A DNA stretch of 64,000 nucleotides from Lysinibacillus_B sp050613145 (GCF_050613145.1 NZ_CP192507.1:124001-188000), one strand, 5' to 3'. Positions 17,337 to 25,296 are shown, numbered from the stretch's first letter. The notes: generated from the letters alone by a model not told the origin. A program made the numbers and translations.

Positions 17337-18061
17337 TAAATATATAAAGTCTTGCCATTCACCCGCAGCCATTCTTTCCGTTCCTCGTAATCCCCAATGA
17401 GCATCCCTAATGTATCCCAAAATTCTTTGGAATGGTCCATATATTTTAAATGTGCCAGTTCATGCGCTAATACATAATCAACAATTGAAACGGGTGCAAG
17501 TAGTATGCGCCAATTGATAAGAACCTGTCCATTTGCTGTGCAACTTCCCCAGCGCTGTTGCTGGTCTTTAATCTTAATCGCACTCGGGTCCTGTTGTAGC
17601 TTTACTGTAAAGCGCGTGATGCGATTCCGTACGAATGCCTCGCCTTTCTTTCTAATCCATTGCTCATAAAGAGGTAATAATGTATTACGATGCTGTTCCT
17701 CTGTTATATGTTGTGGCAACATAGCGAAAAATGTACCTTGTTGAAATTTAAAGGAAGGGTGCGATATATTTGCACATTTCATCACTTTAAGTCGATATTG
17801 TCTGCCTAAATACGGTAGCTTTTCTCCGGATAAAAATAAGCGCTGATGACTGTCATTCTTCATTTCATTAAAATGAAAAAGTTGAGCTCGAATCCAAGTT
17901 GCCTTTTGATAAACAATATCTTTAATTTTATCTATTGAGGCATCTGCTGGTGCAGTAACAGAGACACCACCTGCATTCACACTAATCGAAACCGTTTTGC
18001 GTCGCTCGCTCCATTTGATTGTATAAGGGATGATGTCTTTACCAAATTGAATGCTGTACAT
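17336..18061 (-). CDS. YgjP-like (M48-type) zinc metallopeptidase domain protein
   Basis: This 241-residue protein has the zinc motif HELAH at residues 200-204 (AHELAHLKYMDHSKEFW). Conserved upstream segments are RWGSCTANGQVLINWRI and the N-terminal KRTVSISV-like beta strands typical of the YgjP/DUF45 family. Members of this family are often encoded within or next to type I restriction operons; their substrate is unknown. It converges on the DUF262 gene, with a shared terminator. The ATG start is preceded by AGGAGGG on the minus strand. Confidence 0.87.
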   Translation of the reverse strand: MYSIQFGKDIIPYTIKWSERRKTVSISVNAGGVSVTAPADASIDKIKDIVYQKATWIRAQLFHFNEMKNDSHQRLFLSGEKLPYLGRQYRLKVMKCANISHPSFKFQQGTFFAMLPQHITEEQHRNTLLPLYEQWIRKKGEAFVRNRITRFTVKLQQDPSAIKIKDQQQRWGSCTANGQVLINWRILLAPVSIVDYVLAHELAHLKYMDHSKEFWDTLGMLIGDYEERKEWLRVNGKTLYI

Positions 18062-18571
18062 AAAAATCCCTCCTACAAAATCTCAATTCCATTTTATCAT
18101 GAATTTATTAATTCACTTGTTATTAAAAATTAATAAAAAATTATTTGAAACAGTTTTAATTAAATATGAAATTATCATAACCTATGACTAACCGTAAAAC
18201 CTTGTTACAAAAGGGTTTTACCAAATTGGAATTTAAAAAACCATAGTAATAATAAGACAGCAAGGGGGGGAGAGAGGAAGGGGGCTTAAGGAAATATAAG
18301 TTAAGTGAATAAAAAATAAATTTAATAGAGCGTGATGAAACCAACTTCTACGTGTAATAATGTAATGCCTACATAAATTTAAAATGTTACAATTCTGTGC
18401 AACAAATACCTATATAGCGTGTGCAACGAAAAGTCAACATTTGTTGCTGTTGTTGAAATTAAAAATTAGCGAATTAATTAACTTTCAAAATCAACAGTGC
18501 AATTGAAAACAGCTAAGTTGTTGATGTATATATCATGTTTGATGAATTATTACACCGTAAAAGGAAATGTA
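18062..18571. other. Non-coding upstream region of the replicon with short repeats
   Basis: I see no gene here. There is a purine tract with seven G residues near 18263-18287, and two direct repeats TGTGCAAC(A/G)AA 24 bp apart at 18396 and 18420. A short imperfect inverted repeat (CAACA...TTGTTG) follows. The region is AT-rich and lies directly upstream of the primase module, so it may hold its promoter and regulatory sites. Confidence 0.4.
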
Positions 18572-18739
18572 ATGCAACAACTGATATTTAGAAACTTAAC
18601 GCTTTATATGTTTAAAGGTGCAGCAGTTGTTGTGTTTTATAAATTAATTTTGAGATTTATAAAAAGGGAATGCAACATAAAAGTAATTCAAAAAAATGGT
18701 AGAACAATCGTACGACCTCTTTTCGTCCGCAAAGTTTAA
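18572..18739 (+). CDS. Hypothetical small protein (55 aa) upstream of the primase gene
   Basis: I do not recognise this protein. The frame opens at 18497, but the ATG at 18572 follows AAAGGA at reasonable spacing and gives 55 residues. The segment LYMFKGAAVVVFYKLILRFI could form one membrane helix, followed by a basic tail (RTIVRPLFVRKV). The 14-bp sequence ACAATCGTACGACC falls inside its 3' end and recurs behind the primase gene. It may be non-coding. Confidence 0.35.
   Translation: MQQLIFRNLTLYMFKGAAVVVFYKLILRFIKRECNIKVIQKNGRTIVRPLFVRKV
18704..18725. repeat. Direct repeat ACAATCGTACGACC, copy 1
   Basis: Fourteen bases, ACAATCGTACGACC, followed by a C/T-rich stretch and TTTCG, recur at 20642-20662, so the two copies flank the primase gene. 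The core CGTACG is palindromic. It may be a binding site for a replicon-encoded protein. Confidence 0.5.
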
Positions 18740-18788
18740 TTTATAAGATATGATGCCTCTAACAAGTTTGAAAGAGGTATTAATATAG

Positions 18789-20633
18789 ATGCTTAAAACA
18801 ACAAAACCAATGAAATTACCAGTATTTAATGAAAAACAAATTGAAAAACAAGTTAAAAAAATTAGCAATTTCTTAAAAGTGATATATCCATTTCTAAATG
18901 AGGACGATTGGCAAGATGGTTGCATTGAATTACGTCCACTCAAAAGAGATAAAAATGCTCGTTTCATAAAAAGTTTTAATGCTTGGCGATTAATGCAAAA
19001 AGATTTAGATAGCTTAAAAGAGTTTCTTCAGTTGATAAATGGCAAAGGTTTTTGCGTATATTACAGTGTATTTGCTTTTAAATACGATTTAGAAGTTAAA
19101 AATTCTAATGGTAAAAAAAGAAGGGCGGGTATGATAAATAAAGAAAATGCTCTGTCGACTCAAGTATTAGTTATGGATTTTGATGATATTTCTAAAGCGG
19201 ATTTTGAATTAGAAAAGCAAAAGTTATTAGATTTAGGGATTGAGACCATTGATATCTACTCTGGTCATGGCTACCAATCTATAATTTTGCTAAAAAAGAA
19301 GGTGTACGACAAGCAGGTTTTAAGGAAATTTACCACACTGCTTATTCAAAAAGGATTTAAGGTGGATGAAGCCATTGTAGATGCAGCAAGGGTGATGAGA
19401 TTGCCGTACACTTTTAATTGTAAGTCGTTGGATAAAAACAATAAATATTACATTGAGAATGAGAACTGTGTTATTCCTGTAGGTGTGGCTTGTTTTACAG
19501 AAAAACGCTACGACGTTGTAGATGTCTTTGCAAAGATAAATACATTAACGGATGTAATCCCTAGCAATGATAATCAACAGATTATGCCGTTAATAGAGAG
19601 TGCAGTCGGAGTAGAGAGCTCACAAAAATTAGAAACAAAGGAGGAAATATTAAAGGTACAGCGTAAAGTTGAATTTGCCGATGTAGAAATCGGCAAAAAG
19701 TTATATCCAATGATACCGTTTGAAAGGCTACCCAATGCCGTCCAAAAAATGTTATTGGGTGCAATGCAAGGAATTAGGAATAACACAGCGTACTTCTTAC
19801 TTAACTTTTTTGCTAAAACTTTGGGTTATACAAAGGTGCAGCTAAAAGAAATTATGATTATATGGGGTTCCCGATGTAATCCCGCATTGGGTGCGGATTT
19901 TATAAAACAAGAAGTTGAGCGCTTATATGATTATAAAAAATACCCTTATAGTAGCAAGGATATGCCCAAATTGGTGAAAGAATATGGATACATCGATATT
20001 GGTATATACAAAAAAGAATCCAATATTATTATTCCGAATTCACTTTTTGATAATTATGCCGAGCTTCCTGACTCTGCAATTAAAATATATTTTACATTGA
20101 AATTAGCACACACTTTACAAAAAGTGGAGAACTATACATTAGAGGAGATTGAACGAATTTCGGGGCTTTCAAGGTCAACGGTTATTAAAAATATTCCAGC
20201 ACTAGTAAAGCATAAATTGTTATCGAAAAAAAATGGGAACAATCGATTAGGTGAAAGAGATATTTATTATCTTACTCCATTTTTTGAAAAATCAGCAGGT
20301 TTTACATTAATACCGTTAGACTTAGCCAATATACTAAAGGAGAAAGCAACTAATAGTGAACTTAAAGTATATTTGTTGATGCGAAAAATGGTTGGTCCTT
20401 TAGGTGGTACATGTATTGCAAGTCAAAAGCACTTAACTAAAGAATTGGGCAAGCGGGACCAATCAGCATTATCTAAACTAACAAGTAGAATGCATGAGAA
20501 AGGATTTATCGAAAAAGTAACGGAAAAATATCAAAATGTATTGCATACATCATATATGCTAACAAATGAAATATATTTAAATACAACAAATCATGAGATA
20601 AATGCAGAACAATCTTTAATAACTGCGAGCTAA
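18789..20633 (+). CDS. AEP-type primase / plasmid replication protein with C-terminal winged helices
   Basis: This is a 614-residue protein whose N-terminal half fits the archaeo-eukaryotic primase superfamily. LVMDFDD has D130 and D132 as the metal-binding pair. YSGHGYQ follows with H160, and DAARVMRLPYTFN contains R201; the last is a hallmark of the plasmid and phage PrimPol/RepB-type branch. Two C-terminal winged-helix segments follow: LEEIERISGLSRSTVIKNI, and SQKHLTKELGKRDQSALSKL. No helicase domain is fused. With iterons 380 bp downstream it is the likely replication initiator/primase of an embedded plasmid-like replicon. Part of a second, decayed copy lies at 22926-23093. Confidence 0.72.
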   Translation: MLKTTKPMKLPVFNEKQIEKQVKKISNFLKVIYPFLNEDDWQDGCIELRPLKRDKNARFIKSFNAWRLMQKDLDSLKEFLQLINGKGFCVYYSVFAFKYDLEVKNSNGKKRRAGMINKENALSTQVLVMDFDDISKADFELEKQKLLDLGIETIDIYSGHGYQSIILLKKKVYDKQVLRKFTTLLIQKGFKVDEAIVDAARVMRLPYTFNCKSLDKNNKYYIENENCVIPVGVACFTEKRYDVVDVFAKINTLTDVIPSNDNQQIMPLIESAVGVESSQKLETKEEILKVQRKVEFADVEIGKKLYPMIPFERLPNAVQKMLLGAMQGIRNNTAYFLLNFFAKTLGYTKVQLKEIMIIWGSRCNPALGADFIKQEVERLYDYKKYPYSSKDMPKLVKEYGYIDIGIYKKESNIIIPNSLFDNYAELPDSAIKIYFTLKLAHTLQKVENYTLEEIERISGLSRSTVIKNIPALVKHKLLSKKNGNNRLGERDIYYLTPFFEKSAGFTLIPLDLANILKEKATNSELKVYLLMRKMVGPLGGTCIASQKHLTKELGKRDQSALSKLTSRMHEKGFIEKVTEKYQNVLHTSYMLTNEIYLNTTNHEINAEQSLITAS

Positions 20634-20641
20634 ATCGTTCG

Positions 20642-20662
20642 ACAATCGTACGACCACTTTCG
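20642..20662. repeat. Direct repeat ACAATCGTACGACC, copy 2, with inverted partner
   Basis: This is the second copy of the sequence at 18704, six bases after the primase stop. CGACCACTTTC here also forms an inverted repeat with GAAAGGTGGTCG near 20709-20720, just before the next gene. A hairpin or paired operator could therefore regulate that gene. Confidence 0.5.
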
Positions 20663-20725
20663 AGAATTAAATTATTATTTTCTTAATATAATTAATATAT
20701 AAATATTAGAAAGGTGGTCGTGCTA

Positions 20726-20980
20726 ATGGTGTTTAAAGGGTTAGATGAAGCAGTAAAGGATTATAATTGGGCTGAACATGCAGCTGTAATGATAGATATT
20801 GAAACAAATGAAGTATGGACAGATATCTTCTGTGGGTGTGGGGAATACAAAGTTTATCATAGTGATGATGTGAAGCATGTTTTAACAAAGCATGCCATTT
20901 ATCCAAAACAGTATCAAACAGATAAAGTTACCTTAAAAGAACTGTGTCTAGAAGTTTTAATGAATGTCTCCAATAATTAA
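20726..20980 (+). CDS. Hypothetical protein downstream of the primase (84 aa)
   Basis: I do not recognise this family. The ATG at 20726, nine bases after AAAGGTGG, is preferred to the GTG at 20714 that overlaps the ribosome binding site. The acidic 84-residue product begins MVFKGLDEAVKDYNWAEHA. It contains IFCGCGEYKVYHSDDVKHV, where two cysteines, two histidines and aspartates could bind a metal. It lies between the primase gene and the iterons and is closed by a hairpin, so it probably belongs to the replicon (copy control or accessory factor, unproven). Confidence 0.6.
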   Translation: MVFKGLDEAVKDYNWAEHAAVMIDIETNEVWTDIFCGCGEYKVYHSDDVKHVLTKHAIYPKQYQTDKVTLKELCLEVLMNVSNN

Positions 20981-20987
20981 TAAAAAT

Positions 20988-21010
20988 CTCCTGTCAATTA
21001 ACGACAGGAG
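20988..21010 (+). terminator. Terminator after the 84-aa gene
   Basis: CTCCTGTC pairs with GACAGGAG across a 7-base loop, and a T-rich stretch follows (TTGTTGTAGTTTTT). It begins eight bases after the stop codon and separates the coding part from the iterons. Confidence 0.7.
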
Positions 21011-21013
21011 TTG

Positions 21014-21272
21014 TTGTAGTTTTTCTTACGTATCTATGTCCAGTTATTTTAGTCTGTTGTGATTATTTTTGCGTACCTATCTCCGTATTTCAAATTAATT
21101 TGTGATTTTCTCTACGTACCTATATGCGTATTGTGATTTTTCTTACGTATCTATGTCCAGTTATTTTAGTCTGTTGTGATTATTTTTGCGTACCTATCTC
21201 CATATTTCAATTCAATTTGTGATTTATTCTACGTGTCTAAGTACGTATTGTGATTTTTCTAACGTATCTATA
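21014..21272. repeat. Iteron array, seven copies (probable replication origin)
   Basis: Seven direct repeats start at 21014, 21057, 21100, 21131, 21174, 21217 and 21248. Each follows the pattern TTGTGATTTTT, a short variable stretch, then CGTACCTAT and usually TCCGTA or similar. Spacing is 43, 43, 31, 43, 43, 31 bp, making a 117-bp higher-order unit repeated about 2.2 times. Regular 31/43-bp phasing beside a primase/initiator gene is typical of iteron origins. It is not a CRISPR array, because the intervals between the repeats recur too. Confidence 0.75.
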
Positions 21273-21293
21273 GTCTGTCACTTGTTAATATTC

Positions 21294-21899
21294 TTATTTA
21301 ATATTAACTTTCTTAAATAGGTATTCTTGGCCACCGTTATGCCAGTCTATTATTTTCTTTGGGTGATAATGTTCTACAATTTCATCTGGAGCTATTGCAC
21401 ATATGGTTTTATATCCTCCAGAGCAGTTTTGACTTAGAATGTTCTCTTCTAATACTTTTAGCCAGAATGGAGTGATTTTTTTTATTGGTACATCCATTGA
21501 AAAGATAGTAGGAAGACCATGGTGTTTGAGAGAATCGTGGAGTAAAAGTTTTGCTGCTATTTCTTGAAGAGCTTCGCTGCCATAAATCATGTAATGTCCG
21601 GCGTTATTAAGTAATTCATCCTTTGAAACAGTGAACCAAATCCCCTCGCTTTCTTCGAATATTTTATCGAATACTTCAATGATTTTTTCGTTAGAAATAA
21701 GTGCACTTTTTAATCTAATAAGTGTTTCTGATAGAGCCTCTTCTTTCATTAAATTCCTTATGCCAGATTTGTAGTAAGTTTCTAAATTTAAAGGTCTACA
21801 GCCGTGGTAGCCTCTGATATGCGTATAATGGTCGGTTAATCGAAAGCTAGAACTTAATTTTTTTCTTACTAATTCATCAATATGTGCTACTTTCTTCAT
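21294..21899 (-). CDS. Hypothetical protein (201 aa), possible ADP-ribosyltransferase-like fold
   Basis: I cannot name this protein. It starts with an ATG after GGAGGG at good spacing. Notable segments are HIRGYHGCRPLNLETYYKSG, GIWFTVSKDELL, GHYMIYGSEAL, and PTIFSMDVPIKKI. The order His-Gly near the N-terminus, then a Thr/Ser-containing strand, then a tyrosine-rich helix loosely resembles ADP-ribosyltransferase or RES-type toxins. That reading is a low-confidence inference. It is the first of several minus-strand genes after the iterons and has no obvious antitoxin directly beside it, although an XRE gene lies 180 bp upstream. Confidence 0.55.
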   Translation of the reverse strand: MKKVAHIDELVRKKLSSSFRLTDHYTHIRGYHGCRPLNLETYYKSGIRNLMKEEALSETLIRLKSALISNEKIIEVFDKIFEESEGIWFTVSKDELLNNAGHYMIYGSEALQEIAAKLLLHDSLKHHGLPTIFSMDVPIKKITPFWLKVLEENILSQNCSGGYKTICAIAPDEIVEHYHPKKIIDWHNGGQEYLFKKVNIK

Positions 21900-21978
21900 G
21901 TTTAATACCCTCCAAAATCAGCATAATATATTTATATACAATAATATTCTAATTAGATTTTTGATTTAAAGAAAGATT

Positions 21979-22010
21979 CAACCCAAGAATAGTAATGTAT
22001 CCTTGGGTTG
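21979..22010. repeat. Hairpin CAACCCAAG...CTTGGGTTG, copy 1
   Basis: A 9-bp perfect stem encloses AATAGTAATGTATC. Nearly the same hairpin, including its loop, recurs at 23308-23336, and similarity continues weakly for about 60 bp downstream. It lies between two minus-strand genes and may be a terminator. The duplication marks a repeated replicon segment. Confidence 0.6.
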
Positions 22011-22081
22011 ATGTACCAGTGCTTTATTAAATTAAATTAAATTTGGAATACATTCAACGATTTTTTGTTTTTGTTCGAGAG

Positions 22082-22372
22082 TTAATTTTCGTCCTTCGTG
22101 ATAAATCTCTTGTAATAAGAAAAATCCTTGAAATCTATCGGCTGGACCAATACTTTCTGTAAATCATCATCCAAAAACAGTTTAGGGTCTGCTTTTAATG
22201 CACGACATAAAGATGATAGTACATTAATTGTAATATTAGGTTTAATATCGTTCTCAATCCTTGAAAGATATGATGCTGTAACGCCAGATAATGCTGCCAA
22301 ATCTCGTAATGAAAGATTACGGTCGATTCTTAATGTTCGGACAATTGTTGCTATGCTCATAGTTGTTGTCAT
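22082..22372 (-). CDS. XRE-family transcriptional regulator (96 aa)
   Basis: This 96-residue protein carries a complete Cro/C1-type helix-turn-helix, residues ~10-65 (LRIDRNLSLRDLAALSGVTA, then SYLSRIENDIKPNITINVL). A short tail of about 30 residues has no recognisable domain. The ATG has GGAG eight bases upstream. The palindrome ATGTTC-N6-GAACAT at 22500-22517 lies in its own upstream region, and the same palindrome covers the hsdM promoter. It is therefore the best local candidate for the regulator that reads these sites. That link is inference; the motif has not been tied to any known family member here. Confidence 0.82.
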   Translation of the reverse strand: MTTTMSIATIVRTLRIDRNLSLRDLAALSGVTASYLSRIENDIKPNITINVLSSLCRALKADPKLFLDDDLQKVLVQPIDFKDFSYYKRFITKDEN

Positions 22373-22499
22373 TTTATTTTCTCCGTTTGAATTTTGATGA
22401 AATTAATCCTATTTAAGATTATTAGCAAAATTAAATAGGGTTTAATAGAGAACTATATATAATATAAATAACCTCTACTGCTATTGGAATTGATAAGTA

Positions 22500-22517
22500 A
22501 TGTTCAGAAAAGAACAT
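22500..22517. promoter_or_regulatory. Palindromic operator ATGTTC-N6-GAACAT upstream of the XRE gene
   Basis: ATGTTC AGAAAA GAACAT is the second of three copies in the island. It lies 128 bp upstream of the XRE start codon and downstream of the 22584-22847 gene on the minus strand. This is compatible with autoregulation. Confidence 0.6.
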
Positions 22518-22583
22518 GCTATTGTATATTCCATTAGGATTTAACTAGGTTTTATTTAGGTCTACATTATGTTTAATACAGCA

Positions 22584-22847
22584 CTAAAAATTTGATTGCC
22601 TATTTTGAATGTCACTAAAAAGTACATGGAGAGAGATTGTACGCTCTAGTTCTTTTATAAGTGATTTGCTTGATAACCCGAGTGTGAAACATATCGTAGC
22701 TAGTGATTCTAAAGGGATTTTTTCAATATAATTATAGTTTTTTTCATCTCGTCCGTTTAGTTGAGTTAATAATTGCTCCTGAATTGTTTTTAAACGAGCT
22801 AAATGCGAAGCTCTTAGTACAATTGTAATTTCTTGTCCATTCATCAT
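22584..22847 (-). CDS. Hypothetical protein (87 aa)
   Basis: I do not recognise this protein. The ATG start follows AGGAG. The sequence begins MMNGQEITIVLRASHLARLK and is predicted mostly helical, with GLSSKSLIKELERTISLHVL near the C-terminus. A short beta strand (EITIVLR) before two helices is reminiscent of ribbon-helix-helix proteins, but the match is weak. It lies upstream of the XRE gene on the same strand, separated by an AT-rich gap holding the palindrome. Confidence 0.5.
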   Translation of the reverse strand: MMNGQEITIVLRASHLARLKTIQEQLLTQLNGRDEKNYNYIEKIPLESLATICFTLGLSSKSLIKELERTISLHVLFSDIQNRQSNF

Positions 22848-22925
22848 GTTGATAACAACTCCTATTTTCTAAATTTGCTTATTGTATGCAAAAGTTAGGA
22901 AGATATAACGCTATTTTAATACTGT

Positions 22926-23093
22926 AATAGAGAATGGGTTAATACTAAAGAAATTATAATTGTACGGGGTTTTCAATACTCGCCGGCACTTGATGAAAAC
23001 TTTATAAAGCCAGACATGGAACGCTTATACGAGTATAGAACTTTACCTTTTAGCGAAAAGGTTACCTCGAATTTGACCAAAGAGTATGGCTGA
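22926..23093 (+). pseudogene. Remnant of a second AEP-type primase gene
   Basis: Reading from 22926, the segment TKEIIIVRGFQYSPALDENF continues through DMERLYEYRTLPFS to LTKEYG and a stop. It aligns without gaps to the intact primase (LKEIMIIWG, NPALGADFIKQEVERLYDYK, KLVKEYG, coded near 19840-19990). About 55 codons survive; upstream and downstream parts are gone. Two iterons follow it at 23180-23240, in the same order as the intact replicon. So this is the scar of a related replicon, not a chance match. Confidence 0.75.
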
Positions 23094-23179
23094 TTTGCGA
23101 TGCTTTCTGTTAAATTAAAAATTTTTTGTGATGTGAAATGGCAAACAAAGGGGGGATTTGCAGTCTATTAAATCGCCAT

Positions 23180-23240
23180 TTGTGATATCTTCTGCGTACC
23201 ATGTGCCTGTTGTGATTTTTTTGGCGTACCTATGTCCGTT
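23180..23240. repeat. Two further iterons
   Basis: Two repeats of the same family as the seven-copy array start at 23180 and 23210 (TTGTGAT..., CGTACC, then TGTCCGTT in the second), 30 bp apart. They follow the primase remnant and are probably the residue of a second iteron origin. Confidence 0.7.
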
Positions 23241-23307
23241 TTTTGAAAAAATTGAAATTTCTATTTTTCCCATAAATGCACATTATGTTAGCTCTCCTCA
23301 AAGAAAA

Positions 23308-23336
23308 AACCAAGAATAGTAATGTATCCTTGGGTT
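23308..23336. repeat. Hairpin AACCAAG...CTTGGGTT, copy 2
   Basis: This is a near-identical copy of the hairpin at 21979-22010 with the same loop (AATAGTAATGTATC). Further on, a stretch with TTTGCTTATTG-ATGCAAAAG (near 23406) also matches 22874. The region 23180-23430 is therefore a shrunken paralogue of 21014-22900. Confidence 0.6.
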
Positions 23337-23438
23337 AAAATATTAGTGTGATGAATTGAATTTGTAATTCTTTGAATGATTTTTTGTATTGGCTACTTTT
23401 TTAGATTTGCTTATTGCATGCAAAAGCTGAAATTCTCA

Positions 23439-24410
23439 TTATTTTAAAATTGTGATTCCTGCAAAAACCTCATTAACAATGTTTAAATTTAATATTTCAA
23501 TTTCATCGAGATAGTGATTATCTAGCAGTACTTCGAAATGTTTTTTGTTATGATAATATGCTTCCCTATGAGCATCTTCAACTATAAGCTTGTATCGAAT
23601 AATCAATCCTGGAGGAAAATCCAATATATCCTGCAAATAATTTCGAATTTCCGTTAATAGATTATCTAACTTTTTAATGTTGTTATATTTGTGGTTAATA
23701 TCAAGAATGTAAATAACAGGACCGTGCAATGTTATTTTGTTACTAATCTCATTGTGGTTTTGGGAACAGTGCCAGTCACCAATGTATATATTACGTGCCT
23801 GAATTGAGTTTAAATTAAATTCAGAAACTATTTCGTGGCTTTCTGGAAGTTCAAGGCAGCGTAGATTTGCCGTTGTTTGTTTTTGTATAGTATCGAGTTT
23901 TTCATAGTGACTATTAATGCTACGCCAATTGTGCTTGTAAGGCACTTTTTGTAACAGATTCAGCAAAATATGATGTGATTGCTTTTGCTTGCTCAAAAAT
24001 GTTGTGTTAGTTTTAATGGCTTTTACAAAAGTTTCTAAAGTAAGTAGTGATGGCTCCTTATCGAGTAGGTTATATAACAACACACTATTAATGTAGGCAC
24101 TATTTAAAGCTTTACTCATTTTAAATGTAATGCTAGGTGTTTCTTCACGATTTAAACCAGTTAAAAAATAGATGCCATATTTTTTAATACGGATAATCCG
24201 ACGATTTAGATGACGATGGATTTCGAGAATATCAGCATCCACAAGTTCTCCTAGCGCTCTAGATAGATTAGTATCGGACATTCCACAAAAATATCTCATG
24301 TATTGCGCTAACTGTGAGCGCCAAAGAATGCCTTTACCTAGATGATAAACAGCATATAGGATGGGGTAATTTTGCTTTGCTATTTGTTGTTTGTGTAATT
24401 TTGTTTTCAT
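23439..24410 (-). CDS. Winged-helix protein of the replicon, unknown function (323 aa)
   Basis: I do not recognise a named family. The start has AAGGAGGA upstream. The N-terminal ~90 residues contain a clear winged helix: QLAQYMRYFCGMSDTNLSRA, then LGELVDADILEIHRHLNRR, then IIRIKKYGIYFLT. The rest is mixed alpha/beta, with VIYILDINHKYNNIKKLDNL. It follows the 196-aa gene by 19 bp on the same strand, and the pair probably forms an operon. Association with plasmid maintenance or mobilisation (as in replication-relaxation proteins) is suggested only by position. Confidence 0.55.
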   Translation of the reverse strand: MKTKLHKQQIAKQNYPILYAVYHLGKGILWRSQLAQYMRYFCGMSDTNLSRALGELVDADILEIHRHLNRRIIRIKKYGIYFLTGLNREETPSITFKMSKALNSAYINSVLLYNLLDKEPSLLTLETFVKAIKTNTTFLSKQKQSHHILLNLLQKVPYKHNWRSINSHYEKLDTIQKQTTANLRCLELPESHEIVSEFNLNSIQARNIYIGDWHCSQNHNEISNKITLHGPVIYILDINHKYNNIKKLDNLLTEIRNYLQDILDFPPGLIIRYKLIVEDAHREAYYHNKKHFEVLLDNHYLDEIEILNLNIVNEVFAGITILK

Positions 24411-24429
24411 TATTGATTCCTCCTTGATT

Positions 24430-25020
24430 TTAAATTTTGATGATGTCTATAGGACAGCCAATAGCTTCGGCGAATAGACATTTTGCTAAAACATTTTCAA
24501 ATGTATAGTTAGTAGTTATTATTTCCACTAACTTTAATTCTTCATCGAGTAAGTATCCTCCATCAGTAGGGCTAATTTTTTCGCTCTGAAATAGACCATG
24601 TATTTCTTCAGCTTTTTCCGATAATCCTTTTTCCTCATAAGATAGCAATGTTTGTTTAAGAACATTTAAAAGCTCTTTTTCTGTCTGCCATGTCAGACGT
24701 TGTTCAAGTGGTAACGACATGTATTGATTTGCTACTTCTAAATCATGTAGTGCTGATGAAGAACGATAAAATTCCCCTAAAACACAATATTTCGAAGCAA
24801 AACTTTTCCCTGTTTTATTTAGAAAATAGATGTATTCTGTGCAGTTCTTGACGATGGAGAAGCAAGTAGCCGATTGTATATAGCCACATTTTATAAGGTG
24901 CTTAAACCTATATTTAGAGATGTACTGGTAGATATGTTCTTGAGTTAGCACGCCACATGATTTAAAAGCATGGAACAGATGCTTATCCTGCTGGTTGATG
25001 TATTTAATATTTTTAGGCAT
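24430..25020 (-). CDS. Replication-relaxation-like winged-helix protein (196 aa)
   Basis: This 196-residue protein begins with a winged-helix-like segment (KHLFHAFKSCGVLTQEHIYQ). The central ALHDLEVANQYM recalls the His-Asp-Leu segment of replication-relaxation (PF13814-type) proteins of plasmids and conjugative elements. The family name is recalled, not searched, so confidence is moderate to low. AAGGAGG lies nine bases before the ATG. Together with the downstream 323-aa gene it forms a two-gene minus-strand operon facing the RHH-like gene at 25297. Confidence 0.45.
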   Translation of the reverse strand: MPKNIKYINQQDKHLFHAFKSCGVLTQEHIYQYISKYRFKHLIKCGYIQSATCFSIVKNCTEYIYFLNKTGKSFASKYCVLGEFYRSSSALHDLEVANQYMSLPLEQRLTWQTEKELLNVLKQTLLSYEEKGLSEKAEEIHGLFQSEKISPTDGGYLLDEELKLVEIITTNYTFENVLAKCLFAEAIGCPIDIIKI

Positions 25021-25253
25021 CGAGATTGCACCTCCTTAATTAGATTGAAACTACTCATCCGTTGTCTCGCATATGCGGTCCCAGTCTAGTAATAACAAGC
25101 TATTTTATGCAAGATGGGGGTAAATATAACGATTAATACAAAGTTTTTAAATCTAACGGATTCTAATGATGTTACAAATGGGAATCTATACAAAAGCGCA
25201 CTAAAGAAAGGTAAAACATATTTTTTGTTGTAAAAAGTAATATTTTGTAGCGG

Positions 25254-25273
25254 ACTTGTATAAGATACAAAGT
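25254..25273. promoter_or_regulatory. Inverted repeat in the promoter of the RHH-like gene
   Basis: ACTTGTAT AAG ATACAAAGT is an imperfect inverted repeat ending just before the AAAGGAGG of the next gene. The position suggests an autoregulatory operator, as is common for RHH proteins; no direct proof. Confidence 0.45.
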
Positions 25274-25296
25274 CAAAAATAAAGGAGGTGTGCACT

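Noticed and set aside
18156..18344. 62-codon minus-strand ORF with Ser/Pro/Tyr-rich sequence
   Set aside because: It arises from a purine tract on the opposite strand and has no ribosome binding site.
21014..21272. Regular direct repeats that could suggest a CRISPR array
   Set aside because: The intervals between repeats recur in the 117-bp unit, spacing alternates 43/43/31 and no cas gene is present; iterons beside a primase explain it better.
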